Positions 28,993-37,152 of a stretch of DNA of 64,000 nt are shown here, piece by piece; position 1 is the stretch's first letter, and each line of letters opens with the position of its first letter. Source of the DNA: Cellulomonas sp. JH27-2 (GTDB lineage: Bacteria > Actinomycetota > Actinomycetes > Actinomycetales > Cellulomonadaceae); contig NZ_JACYFR010000006.1 in the NCBI RefSeq assembly GCF_014837175.1, positions 186,001 to 250,000 on the forward strand, in the 5' to 3' direction. The position numbers and the translations under genes were made by a program. The notes under the pieces are model-generated. The model did not search any database. It saw nothing but the letters and a program-made list of their open reading frames with translations, and was not told the origin of the DNA.

Positions 28993-31836
28993 ATGACGCT
29001 GCTCAACCCGCCCCTGACCCTGGACGGACCGGTCGTCGACGACACGTACGACATCGCGTACCTGACGTCCTACCTCGGCAAGCTCGACACCGGGATCGCG
29101 TTCACCGACCGCGTCTACCTCGAGGGTCTGTCCCGTTCGGCGTACTCGACCCTCGTGCTCGGCAACGGCGTCCCGGCCCGATACCCGGGCGACGGGCTGA
29201 CCTACACGTCGAACGTCGCGGAGTACCGCCGCCGGGACCCGCTGCTGCACGTCGTCAACGGCCTCGGCTCGTTCGTCGGGCACCTGCGGGGGGCGTACCT
29301 GCCCGAGCACCGCGCGGCCCACAAGGTCGCGATCATGCACGACGAGCCGGACGCCTTCGACTTCTACGGCACCGACGTCTGGAACCGCACCCACGTGCGG
29401 GACACGCTCATGGCCGCGCAGGACCGGCTCGTCTTCGTCTCCGAGCGCAGCCGCGACCTGTGGGTCGCCGAGGGCGGGTTCGACGACGTCCCGCTGCACG
29501 TCCTGCCCAACACGTGCGCCGAGGAGCAGTACATCTCGGACGCGCTCGCGGGCCTGGGGCGCGCCGAGGTCGCCGCCCGCCTGGGCCTCGCACCCGATGC
29601 GTTCCACGTCGTCGTCCTCGGCACGGTCCAGCGCCGCAAGGCGCAGCTCGACGTGGTCGAGGCGGTCCGCCGGCTGCGGCGTGCACGTCCGGACCTGGTG
29701 GTCCACCTGCACGTCGTCGGACGCCCGCGAGAGCGGGACTACGGCGACACGCTGCAGGCGTGCGTGGTCGAGCACGGGCTCGAGAGCGTCGTCCATGTGG
29801 TCGGCGAAGTGAACAAGCGGCGCGCGCTGGAGTACGTGGCCGCGGTCGACGCGCTCGTGCTGGCGTCCCACTCCGAGGCGATGCCGCTGGTGCTGCTCGA
29901 GGCCATGCAGCTGGGCACCCCGATCGTCGCGACGGCCGTGGGGGGCGTCGACGAGCTCCTGGGTGCGGGCTACGAGGCCACGGTTCCCGTCGGCGACGCA
30001 GATGCGATCGCGGCGGCGCTCGAGCGGCTGGCCGACGACAGCGGGTGGGCGGCCCGGATCGCGGCCGGCAGCACCGCCCGGTACTGGGGCGAGTACTCCA
30101 ACGCACGCTTCCAGCAGCGGTTCGACGCGCTGCTGGCCGAGATGGCACAGGCCGCGGGCCTGACGTCGGGGCAGCCCGGCACGCCCACGGAGCCGGTCGT
30201 CCCGGCCGACGGGCGCGCCTGGCGCGCCGAGCTCGCCGAGCGCGGTGCTCCCGACCGCATCGAGCTGACGCTCCCGCCGGAGGGCCTGCTGGCCGCGCTC
30301 GACGAGCTGGCGCCGCTGGCCCGGCTCGGCCTGGGGGTTGCCGAGGTGGACGCGGCCGCGGGCCTGGTCGTGTGCGGGCCCGCGGACGGCGGTCTGATGT
30401 CGGCGCAGGACGTGCGCCAGGTCGTCGGGCGCCCGCAGCACGAGGTGGCGTACGCCGAGCACGTCCGTGCGGCGGGTCGACGGCAGGCCCGGGCGCGGAC
30501 CCTGGCGAAGGCGGCCGCCGAGCTGGAGGTCGCCGAGGCGCGCCGGGTGGGCGCGGCCGGCTCTGGCGGTCGCACGCCGCTGTCGCGTCGTGCACGTCGG
30601 TGGGTCGGGCGTGCCCGGCGCCGGCTGGCGTCCCGACCCGCGGCGCCGGTGACGCCCGCGGCCGCTGCGCTGCCCCCGATGCCGGTCGAGGCCGCCGTGG
30701 TGCTCGTGCTCAACAGCCCCATGCAGCTCATGGCGGGCCTGAGCCTGTTCGACGCCCGCCTCGCCACGACCTACCCGCAGGCGCGGCTGGTCGCGCTCGT
30801 GCACTCCACGAACGGCGCCGCCGGGTTCGCCGAACGGCTCGTCGAGCTGTGCCGGCGGACGGGCCGGTTCGACACCGTCGCGGACATCACCGCGGCGTAC
30901 GGCCAGGTGTACGCCGACAAGCCGTCGACCGTCGCGATCGAGCGGTTCGGGAGCGCGTTGGCCGAGGTCTGGGGCCCCCAGCCGCGCGCGCTGGTCGTCG
31001 CCGGGTACGTGTCCGCCAGGGCGCAGAAGTACCTCTACGAGGTCGCCGGCTCCACACCGGTCCACGTCTACGAGGACGGGCTCGGCTCCTACGTGCCGAA
31101 GTCCATCAGGCTGCACGACTCGGGCGTGGTGGACCGCGTCGGGTCCGGCGACTGCGCGGTGGCGCGGCACATCGGTGCCCTGACGTCGGTCGACCTCATG
31201 CTGCGTCACGTGCCCGTCCCGCAGCAGTACGACGCGCCCGTCCCGCGCGTCGTGTTCCCACCCGTGCGGGTGGGCGGGTACCGCATCGACTACGCCCGGT
31301 TCGCGTCCGTGCTGGGTGCTGTGGGGCGGCGGTTCGCGCCCGACGAGGTGCTGCTGGTGGCCCAGAACTTCTGCGACCACCTGCGCCCCCGCCAGGAGGT
31401 CCTGGCCGCGGAACGGGCCGCGAACGACCAGGTCATCGAGGCGCTGCTGGCCGCCGGGCACCGGGTGGTGATCCGCCCGCACCCGCGCGCCAGCGCGCTG
31501 ACGTGGGGGGAGCGGTGGGCCGACGACCCGCGCGTCGAGGTGTGGCAGGACGAGCCGCTGCTGCCCGTCGAGGTGCTGCTCGTGCCGGGCGCGCTGCCGG
31601 CGTTCGCGGTGGGTGCCACGTCGTCGTGCCTGTTCTACCTGGACGAGCTCACGGGACTGCCCGTGCGCCGGTTCGACGACCGGTCCATGGACCTGCTGCG
31701 CGCGCACGCCAACGCCGAGCACGGCTGGATGATGGACCTGGCCGCGCAGGTCCTGACGCCGCTGGATGCACCCGTCGAGGCAGGGCCATCGGACGCAGAC
31801 CGCGTGCACGACGACGAGCGGGCGCTGGCGCCGTGA
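28993..31836 (+). CDS. GT4 glycosyltransferase fused to a polysialyltransferase-like domain
   Basis: 947 aa. Residues about 15-400 form a GT-B glycosyltransferase of the GT4 type: LGTVQRRKAQLDVVEAV (about 209) and EAMPLVLLEAMQLGTPIVAT (about 295, E-x7-E). Residues about 560-930 resemble alpha-2,8-polysialyltransferase-type enzymes: VLVLNSPMQLMAG, an EDG motif in VYEDGLGSY (about 691), HP in IRPHPRAS (about 827) and TSS in GATSSCLFYL (about 874). These are the bacterial sialyltransferase D/E-D/E-G, HP and SS signatures. The ATG at 28993 has an AAGGA only three bases away; in-frame GTG 28978 is a possible start. The stop overlaps the next gene. Confidence 0.75.
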   Translation: MTLLNPPLTLDGPVVDDTYDIAYLTSYLGKLDTGIAFTDRVYLEGLSRSAYSTLVLGNGVPARYPGDGLTYTSNVAEYRRRDPLLHVVNGLGSFVGHLRGAYLPEHRAAHKVAIMHDEPDAFDFYGTDVWNRTHVRDTLMAAQDRLVFVSERSRDLWVAEGGFDDVPLHVLPNTCAEEQYISDALAGLGRAEVAARLGLAPDAFHVVVLGTVQRRKAQLDVVEAVRRLRRARPDLVVHLHVVGRPRERDYGDTLQACVVEHGLESVVHVVGEVNKRRALEYVAAVDALVLASHSEAMPLVLLEAMQLGTPIVATAVGGVDELLGAGYEATVPVGDADAIAAALERLADDSGWAARIAAGSTARYWGEYSNARFQQRFDALLAEMAQAAGLTSGQPGTPTEPVVPADGRAWRAELAERGAPDRIELTLPPEGLLAALDELAPLARLGLGVAEVDAAAGLVVCGPADGGLMSAQDVRQVVGRPQHEVAYAEHVRAAGRRQARARTLAKAAAELEVAEARRVGAAGSGGRTPLSRRARRWVGRARRRLASRPAAPVTPAAAALPPMPVEAAVVLVLNSPMQLMAGLSLFDARLATTYPQARLVALVHSTNGAAGFAERLVELCRRTGRFDTVADITAAYGQVYADKPSTVAIERFGSALAEVWGPQPRALVVAGYVSARAQKYLYEVAGSTPVHVYEDGLGSYVPKSIRLHDSGVVDRVGSGDCAVARHIGALTSVDLMLRHVPVPQQYDAPVPRVVFPPVRVGGYRIDYARFASVLGAVGRRFAPDEVLLVAQNFCDHLRPRQEVLAAERAANDQVIEALLAAGHRVVIRPHPRASALTWGERWADDPRVEVWQDEPLLPVEVLLVPGALPAFAVGATSSCLFYLDELTGLPVRRFDDRSMDLLRAHANAEHGWMMDLAAQVLTPLDAPVEAGPSDADRVHDDERALAP

Positions 31837-33041
31837 CGCGTTCGGTCCTGGCTGTCGCCGACTCCGACTCGTACGTGAAGTGGGCCGCCGCGACCCTGGA
31901 CTCGCTGCCCGACGTGCGCCCGCACCTCGTCGTGCTGCGCACGCGCGTGCGCCCCGACGACGCCCAGACGACGTCCGCGCTCGCGGGCACCCGGTGGGCG
32001 GGCAGCGTCCTCGACGACCACTCGTTGCTGGGGCTGGCTGCCCGGCTGCGGCGCACGCGGCCGGACGTGATCCTCGTCGCGAGCACCGGGCCCGCGGCGG
32101 AGCTGGTGATCCGCCTCGTGGCGACCCTCCCGTACCGTCCCGTCGTCGTGACCGGGTTGCCGGGCATGTCGATCCCGGCGACGCCCCGGGCCCTGCGGTT
32201 CCGGGCCGGAGCCGACGTGTTCGTCGTGCACTCCCACCGTGAGCGCCTGGCCTTCGAGGACATGGCGACCGACACCGGTGTGCGGCCGGCGTTCGCCGTG
32301 AACCGGCTGCCGTTCCTGCGCGGGAGCGCGGGCGAGCACGCGGCCTTCGACGACGCACCGGTGCGCCGCGTCGTCTTCGCGCCGCAGGCGAAGTTCCCGG
32401 AGACGCCCGAGCAGCGCCGGGCGGTGCTGCAGGCGTTGGCTGCGCTCGCCCGCGCACGGCCGGACGTCGAGGTCGTCGTGAAGCTGCGGGCGCGCCCCGG
32501 CCAGGCGCAGACGCACGACGAGGCCTACCCGTTCGACATCCTGTGGGACGAGCTCGGCTCCGACGCGCCGGTCCGCCTGGTGACCGGTCCGCTCGCGGAC
32601 CAGCTGGCTGCGGGGACGGCGCTCGTGAGCGTGAGCTCGACCGCGCTCCTGGAGGCGCTCGGTCACGGCCTGCGCGCGCTCGTGCTGAGCGACTTCGGCG
32701 TCGGTGACGCGAACCTCACGGGTGTGTACGAGGGCAGCGGCCTGGTGGGAACGTTGCGGGACGTGGAGCAGGCGCGGTTCTTCCACCCGGACCGGGCATG
32801 GCTCGCCGACAACTACTTCCACGTGGAGCCCGACGAGCTCGCCGCCGTCCTTGCCGAGGTCGACGTGAGCGGGCCGGTGCGGCCGGGGCCGCCCGTCGGG
32901 GGTCGTCGGGCGCAGGCCCGCCGCTACGCCCGCACGGCCCTCCCGCTGCCCCGCCCCTTCCCGAGCGTCCGAGTCTTCGGTCGTCACGGCGACCGAAGAC
33001 TCGGACGTACCGGGGAGGTGTCTCGGGGGGCGGGCTCGTGA
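31833..33041 (+). CDS. glycosyltransferase-like protein (DUF6716-type)
   Basis: 402 aa. The fold looks like a GT-B glycosyltransferase or glycerophosphotransferase relative: SVLAVADSDSYVKWAAATLDSLP at the N-terminus, VVVTGLPGMSIPAT, a middle VVFAPQAKFPETP and a donor-site-like SVSSTALLEALGHG. I recall this family as DUF6716, but that name is from memory. The GTG overlaps the preceding stop. The last 25 codons encode a basic tail that coincides with a perfect hairpin. Confidence 0.65.
   Translation: MTRSVLAVADSDSYVKWAAATLDSLPDVRPHLVVLRTRVRPDDAQTTSALAGTRWAGSVLDDHSLLGLAARLRRTRPDVILVASTGPAAELVIRLVATLPYRPVVVTGLPGMSIPATPRALRFRAGADVFVVHSHRERLAFEDMATDTGVRPAFAVNRLPFLRGSAGEHAAFDDAPVRRVVFAPQAKFPETPEQRRAVLQALAALARARPDVEVVVKLRARPGQAQTHDEAYPFDILWDELGSDAPVRLVTGPLADQLAAGTALVSVSSTALLEALGHGLRALVLSDFGVGDANLTGVYEGSGLVGTLRDVEQARFFHPDRAWLADNYFHVEPDELAAVLAEVDVSGPVRPGPPVGGRRAQARRYARTALPLPRPFPSVRVFGRHGDRRLGRTGEVSRGAGS
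32967..33006 (+). terminator. perfect 17-bp hairpin inside the 3' end of the glycosyltransferase-like gene
   Basis: Bases 32967-32983 pair perfectly with 32990-33006 around a TCACGG loop. It is the longest perfect stem in this region and has terminator form, yet it lies 35 bases before the stop codon of the open frame. It would end the glycan transcript before hisH. Confidence 0.7.
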
Positions 33042-33063
33042 CCGGTCGGTCGGCGGGCGCCGG

Positions 33064-33069
33064 TAACCT
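33064..33069 (+). promoter_or_regulatory. leaderless promoter -10 (TAACCT) for hisH
   Basis: TAACCT ends six bases before the hisH GTG at 33076, giving hisH-priA its own promoter after the glycan block. Confidence 0.65.
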
Positions 33070-33075
33070 GGCCGC

Positions 33076-33726
33076 GTGAGCACCCCCGCGCGCGTCGTCG
33101 TCCTCGACTACGGCTTCGGCAACGTCCGGTCCGCGGTCCGCGCCCTCGAACGCGTCGGGGCGCACGTGGAGCTGACGGCCGACAAGCGGGCCGCGAGCGA
33201 GGCGGACGGCCTGGTCGTCCCGGGAGTCGGGGCGTTCGCGGCGGTGATGGCCGGGCTGCGGGGAGTCGACGGGCACCAGGTCGTCGACCGTCGGTTGGCG
33301 GGTGGTCGTCCGGTGCTCGGCATCTGCGTGGGTATGCAGGTCATGTTCGCGGAGGGTGTCGAGCACGGTGAGCGCGCCGACGGCCTGGGGGAGTGGCCCG
33401 GCGTGGTGGACCGGCTCCAGGCGCCCGTCGTCCCGCACATGGGTTGGGCGACCGTGGACGCGCCGGACGACTCCGTGCTGTTCGCCGGCATCGCCGACGA
33501 GCGGTTCTACTTCGTGCACTCCTATGCGGCGCGCTCGTTCCCGCTGACCGACGACATCCCGACGGACTCGCCGATCAACCGGCCGCTCGTGACGTGGTCC
33601 GACCACGGTGGCCGCTTCGTCGCCGCCGTCGAGAACGGTCCGCTGGCCGCCACCCAGTTCCACCCCGAGAAGTCCGGCGACGCCGGTGCCCAGCTGCTGA
33701 CCAACTGGGTCGCGTCCCTGCGCTGA
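33076..33726 (+). CDS. hisH: imidazole glycerol phosphate synthase glutaminase subunit HisH
   Basis: 216 aa class I glutamine amidotransferase that feeds ammonia to HisF. The nucleophile is Cys84 ([10 protein letters not shown]) and the His/Glu pair is in FHPEKSG. The PGVGAF oxyanion region is present. HisF is not in the window; the next gene is priA. Confidence 0.96.
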   Translation: MSTPARVVVLDYGFGNVRSAVRALERVGAHVELTADKRAASEADGLVVPGVGAFAAVMAGLRGVDGHQVVDRRLAGGRPVLGICVGMQVMFAEGVEHGERADGLGEWPGVVDRLQAPVVPHMGWATVDAPDDSVLFAGIADERFYFVHSYAARSFPLTDDIPTDSPINRPLVTWSDHGGRFVAAVENGPLAATQFHPEKSGDAGAQLLTNWVASLR

Positions 33727-33754
33727 CCCGCCCACACCTCCTGGAGACCACCGC

Positions 33755-34498
33755 ATGACGAATGCACGCCTCGAGCTCCTGCCCGCCGTCGACGTCGCCG
33801 ACGGCCAGGCCGTCCGCCTGGTGCAGGGCGAGGCCGGCTCGGAGACGAGCTACGGCGACCCGCTGTCCGCCGCCCTGGACTGGTACGACGGCGGTGCGGA
33901 GTGGATCCACCTGGTCGACCTGGACGCGGCCTTCGGGCGCGGTTCGAACGCGGCGCTGCTCGCGGAGGTCACCACCGAGCTGGCCGGCAAGGGCGTCAAG
34001 ATCGAGCTCTCCGGCGGCATCCGCGACGACGAGTCGCTCGAGCGTGCGCTCGCGATGGGCGCCACGCGCGTCAACCTCGGCACGGCGGCGCTGGAGAACC
34101 CCGAGTGGACCGCGCGCGTGATCGCCGCCCACCGCGAGCAGGTGGCCGTCGGCCTCGACGTTCGCGGCACCACGCTCGCCGCCCGTGGGTGGACGCAGGA
34201 GGGCGGGGACCTGTGGGACGTGCTCGCTCGCCTGGAGGAGGCAGGCTGCGCCCGCTACGTGGTCACCGACGTGACCAAGGACGGCACGCTGCGCGGCCCC
34301 AACGTCGAGCTGCTGCGCGAGGTGTGCGCACGCACGGACGCCCCCGTGGTCGCGTCGGGCGGCATCTCGAGCCTCGACGACCTGCGCGCCCTGCGTGAGC
34401 TCGTGCCGCTGGGCGTCGAGGGGTCGATCGTCGGCAAGGCGCTCTATGCGGGTGCGTTCACGTTGCCGCAGGCCCTGGACGTTGCCGGACGGCCCTGA
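33755..34498 (+). CDS. priA: phosphoribosyl isomerase PriA (HisA, possibly with TrpF activity)
   Basis: 247 aa (beta/alpha)8 barrel isomerising ProFAR to PRFAR in histidine synthesis. The two catalytic Asp are visible: Asp13 ([10 protein letters not shown]) and the one in [14 protein letters not shown]. In many actinobacteria the same enzyme also replaces TrpF; whether it does here depends on the absence of trpF, which this window cannot show. The ATG has GGAG upstream. Confidence 0.92.
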   Translation: MTNARLELLPAVDVADGQAVRLVQGEAGSETSYGDPLSAALDWYDGGAEWIHLVDLDAAFGRGSNAALLAEVTTELAGKGVKIELSGGIRDDESLERALAMGATRVNLGTAALENPEWTARVIAAHREQVAVGLDVRGTTLAARGWTQEGGDLWDVLARLEEAGCARYVVTDVTKDGTLRGPNVELLREVCARTDAPVVASGGISSLDDLRALRELVPLGVEGSIVGKALYAGAFTLPQALDVAGRP

Positions 34499-34500
34499 CC

Positions 34501-35229
34501 GTGGCCGGTCGCGAGCTCCCTCCCACGTCCCCGTTCGCCGGCGACGACGGGACCGCCGACCCGCGCGTCGCCGCCGCGCTCGCGGGGTACGGCGCGGGCA
34601 CCGGCACGCTCGCCGACGTCGTCGCCGCGCTCGCCGGAACGCGCGTGCTGGTGCCGGTCCTCGCCGAGCTCGAGGTCGCCGGGACCGTCGTGCACGGCGG
34701 GCACGAGCACACGGTCGACAAGGAGGCGTCCGCGGGGATCGTCGCGCTGCAGGCGCCCGACGGCCGCACCGCCCTGCCCGTCTTCACCAGCACGGACGCC
34801 CTGGCCCGCTGGCGGTCGCAGGCGCGCCCGGTGCCGACCGACGTGGAGCGCGCGGCGCTGTCGGCCGTGCAGGAGGGGTGGGAGGTGATGGTCGTCGACG
34901 CGGGTGGTCCCGTGACCGCGCTCGTCCCGCGCCCGGCCGTGTGGGCGCTCGCGCAGGGCCACGCGTGGCGCCCGGCCGTCGTCGGGGATCGCGTGGACGA
35001 CGACGTGCGCGCGGCAGTTGTCGCGGCGGTGCGGTCCTTTCCCGAGATCGTCGGGGTCGACGCGCTGCCCGGCGCGCGCGCCGAGGTCGCCATCGTGCTC
35101 ACGCTCGTCGCGGGGCTCGACCGCGTACGCCTCGACGCCGTCCTGGCCGGCGTGAACGGCGCGCTCGCGGCCGACGGCACGATTGCCGCACGCGTCGACG
35201 GTCTCGAGCTCCGGTTGCGCGCCGCCTGA
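34501..35229 (+). CDS. SseB family protein
   Basis: 242 aa with an SseB N-terminal-type domain (residues about 25-140: GTRVLVPVLAEL, ALPVFTSTDALARW, VMVVDAGGPVTALVPRPAVWAL). The name comes from an enhanced-serine-sensitivity protein; no biochemical function is established for the actinobacterial members. It begins two bases after the priA stop and is probably in the same transcript. No signal peptide. Confidence 0.8.
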   Translation: MAGRELPPTSPFAGDDGTADPRVAAALAGYGAGTGTLADVVAALAGTRVLVPVLAELEVAGTVVHGGHEHTVDKEASAGIVALQAPDGRTALPVFTSTDALARWRSQARPVPTDVERAALSAVQEGWEVMVVDAGGPVTALVPRPAVWALAQGHAWRPAVVGDRVDDDVRAAVVAAVRSFPEIVGVDALPGARAEVAIVLTLVAGLDRVRLDAVLAGVNGALAADGTIAARVDGLELRLRAA

Positions 35230-35242
35230 GCCCTGGCCGGCC

Positions 35243-35674
35243 CTACGACCGGCTGAACGCCGACGCGATCCCGCGGATCGCCCACGCCACGGCCAGGGCG
35301 GTAGCGGCGGTCGCTGCGGCGGCCTGGCCGCCCAGGATGACGCGGTTGACGTCGACGGTCGGGTGCCACCGCACGCCCTTGTCGTTGATCACGACGACGC
35401 CGACGGCCTTGACGTGCACGCCGTACCCGCCGCCACCGCCGTGCCCGCCGCCGTGGCCACCACCGACGCCTCCGTCCTCCAGGCGTGCCTTGTAGGTGGG
35501 CAGGTCGCCCTCGCCGTCACCCAGGCCGAGGCCGGTGGCGGCCCAGGCGCGCGCGACCGGGATGACGGTGGAACCGTGGGCCTCGTAGGCCTCACCGAAG
35601 ACGCGGCGCACGGTCGCGCTGTCGCTCGCGGCGTTGGTCAGGTGGGCGGGGTCGAAGCGCGGCGTCTCGGTCAT
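35243..35674 (-). CDS. GerW/YtfJ-like sporulation-family protein
   Basis: 143 aa. RRVFGEAYEAHGSTVIPVARAWAATGLGLG followed by a Gly/His-rich stretch and GYGVHVKAVGVVVINDKGVRW resembles the GerW (YtfJ) family, first described in spore formers but found widely in non-sporulating actinobacteria. A C-terminal hydrophobic helix (about residues 113-135) may be a membrane anchor. The ATG 35674 has GGAGGAC five bases upstream. Convergent with the SseB gene. Confidence 0.75.
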   Translation of the reverse strand: MTETPRFDPAHLTNAASDSATVRRVFGEAYEAHGSTVIPVARAWAATGLGLGDGEGDLPTYKARLEDGGVGGGHGGGHGGGGGYGVHVKAVGVVVINDKGVRWHPTVDVNRVILGGQAAAATAATALAVAWAIRGIASAFSRS

Positions 35675-35712
35675 CGTGTCCTCCGGGTGGTTCGGCGGCC
35701 CACCGCGGCGGC

Positions 35713-36444
35713 CTAGCCGCACGCGGTGGTGGGGACCAGCGAGTCCTCGTCGTCCAGCATGGCCCGCAAAGTGCTCACAGGCACGAAGAACGTCGTGTCG
35801 TTCGTCCCTTTTGCGTAGACGACACCCACCACGGCGTCGTCGTCGTCGAGGACGGGAGACCCCGACGAGCCCGGCTCGACGGTCGCGTCGGCGACCAGGA
35901 CGGGTTCGGCGTTGACGTCGAGCGGGTCCTTGCGCTCGCCCGTGACGTGCCCGGACGTGACCGTGAGCGCGTCCCCCTTCGGGTAGCCGACGACGTGCAC
36001 CGCGTCCCCGACCTGCGGGTCCGCGTCCGCGAGCGGCAACGAGGCCGGCAGGGGCGCGTCGGTGCGGACGATCGCGAGGTCGGCGTCGGGTGCCGTCGCG
36101 GAGCCCGACGACGTCAGGTCGTGGCCGTCGTACGTGCTGACCCGCACCTCGCGCGCGTCGCCGACCACGTGGCGCGCCGTCACGAGCGTGTGCGCGTCGA
36201 TCGCGAAGCCCGAGCCGGTGGCGAGCTCGCCGCACCGGATCGACAGCAGGCGGACGGTGGCTCGGTGCGCGTCGTCGAACCCGTCGGGGGACAGGTCCGC
36301 CGGGGTCGTCGGGGCCGCGACGGGTGCGAGGACCGACGACGGCACAGGCGCCGGCGGTCCGGGCAGCGCCGAGCACGCCCCCAGGCACGCGGCGCCGACG
36401 ACGAGCGCCGCTCCCGCCCGCACCCGCACGGGTCGCGCCCTCAT
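35713..36444 (-). CDS. lipoprotein trypsin-like serine protease
   Basis: 243 aa. An N-terminal signal ends in a lipobox LGAC with Cys24, so the mature protein is probably membrane-anchored and extracytoplasmic. The trypsin-like domain shows the triad motifs TARHVVG (His), APDADLAIV (Asp) and EPGSSGSPV (Ser). There is no PDZ domain. Its ATG overlaps the stop of the upstream coiled-coil membrane protein (ATGA), so the two are expected together. Confidence 0.85.
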   Translation of the reverse strand: MRARPVRVRAGAALVVGAACLGACSALPGPPAPVPSSVLAPVAAPTTPADLSPDGFDDAHRATVRLLSIRCGELATGSGFAIDAHTLVTARHVVGDAREVRVSTYDGHDLTSSGSATAPDADLAIVRTDAPLPASLPLADADPQVGDAVHVVGYPKGDALTVTSGHVTGERKDPLDVNAEPVLVADATVEPGSSGSPVLDDDDAVVGVVYAKGTNDTTFFVPVSTLRAMLDDEDSLVPTTACG

Positions 36445-37073
36445 GGGTCGAGCGCCTTCTGCAGTGCGTCGTTCGCGTCGGTCGCCGCGTCGCACAGCTT
36501 CTCCACGTCGTCCCGGTAGCGCGCGACGTCGTCGGCGTCGTACCGGTCGGGATCCTGGGCGTACGCCACGAGCTGTCGCTCGCCGTCGACGCACCGGCCG
36601 AGCGCGCTCGCGACGGTGCCGGCCGCCTGGGAGACGCGGGACTCGTAGTCGTCGGTCTCCTGGCTCGTGGCCGCCTTGTCGCCGAGCGCCGCTTTCTCGT
36701 GCGCGAGCGCGGTGATGCGCTTCTTGGCGGTCGCGAGCTGGCGCTTCGTCTCGTCGAGGTCGGCCTGGAGCTGGTCCGCCTCGCCGGTCGCCTTCGCGGC
36801 CTGTGCGCCGTGCGTGCGAGCAAGCGCCTCCCACTGCGCCGACGAGTCCTGCCACCGCTGGTTCGTGTCGAGGAGCCGGGCGGTCACCAGTGCGCCCGCG
36901 GCGAGAGAGGCGACCAGGGCGACGCCCAGGAGGGTCGCGGTCACGCGCGCGGACACCGGCCAGCGCCGACGTGGGCGAGTGGTGCCCGGGCTCGCCGACG
37001 CCTCGGGGCTAGGCGGCTGCGGGCCGCCTTCGTCCGGCGGGTCTGGCGGGGCGCTGCCGACGTCGGTGGCCAT
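36441..37073 (-). CDS. single-pass membrane protein with extracytoplasmic coiled coil
   Basis: 210 aa, not assigned to a family. A Pro-rich cytoplasmic tail (1-35) is followed by one membrane helix (about 42-66), a coiled coil (about 75-140: QLQADLDETKRQLATAKKRITAL) and a C-terminal domain with two Cys (CVDGERQ, KLCDAAT) that could form a disulfide outside the cell. Operon with the lipoprotein protease, which may act on it. ATG 37073 is supported by a leaderless -10. Confidence 0.75.
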   Translation of the reverse strand: MATDVGSAPPDPPDEGGPQPPSPEASASPGTTRPRRRWPVSARVTATLLGVALVASLAAGALVTARLLDTNQRWQDSSAQWEALARTHGAQAAKATGEADQLQADLDETKRQLATAKKRITALAHEKAALGDKAATSQETDDYESRVSQAAGTVASALGRCVDGERQLVAYAQDPDRYDADDVARYRDDVEKLCDAATDANDALQKALDP

Positions 37074-37079
37074 CGGGCC

Positions 37080-37085
37080 AGAATA
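37080..37085 (-). promoter_or_regulatory. leaderless promoter -10 (TATTCT) for the coiled-coil/protease operon
   Basis: On the minus strand TATTCT ends six bases before the ATG at 37073. Confidence 0.6.
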
Positions 37086-37117
37086 GGTGGCCCGCCCGCG
37101 CGGGGACGGGGGATCGG

Positions 37118-37123
37118 TAGGGT
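37118..37123 (+). promoter_or_regulatory. candidate -10 (TAGGGT) for the LacI-type regulator
   Basis: TAGGGT predicts a start near 37130. The GTG at 37153 is preceded by GAGGGGG (37140-37146), a normal ribosome site. Confidence 0.5.
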
Positions 37124-37152
37124 GACCGGCGTCGACGACGAGGGGGCAACCG

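Noticed and set aside
27267..32457. Very long open frames on both strands of the glycan region
   Set aside because: The minus-strand frame upstream of 27270 and the plus-strand frame upstream of 31833 are stop-poor because of high GC. Their translations are Arg/Gly/Pro-rich and lack domains, while the opposing or offset frames carry clear protein families.
37073..37152. LacI operator between the divergent coiled-coil and LacI genes
   Set aside because: I could not find a convincing central-CG palindrome of the LacI type in this gap.
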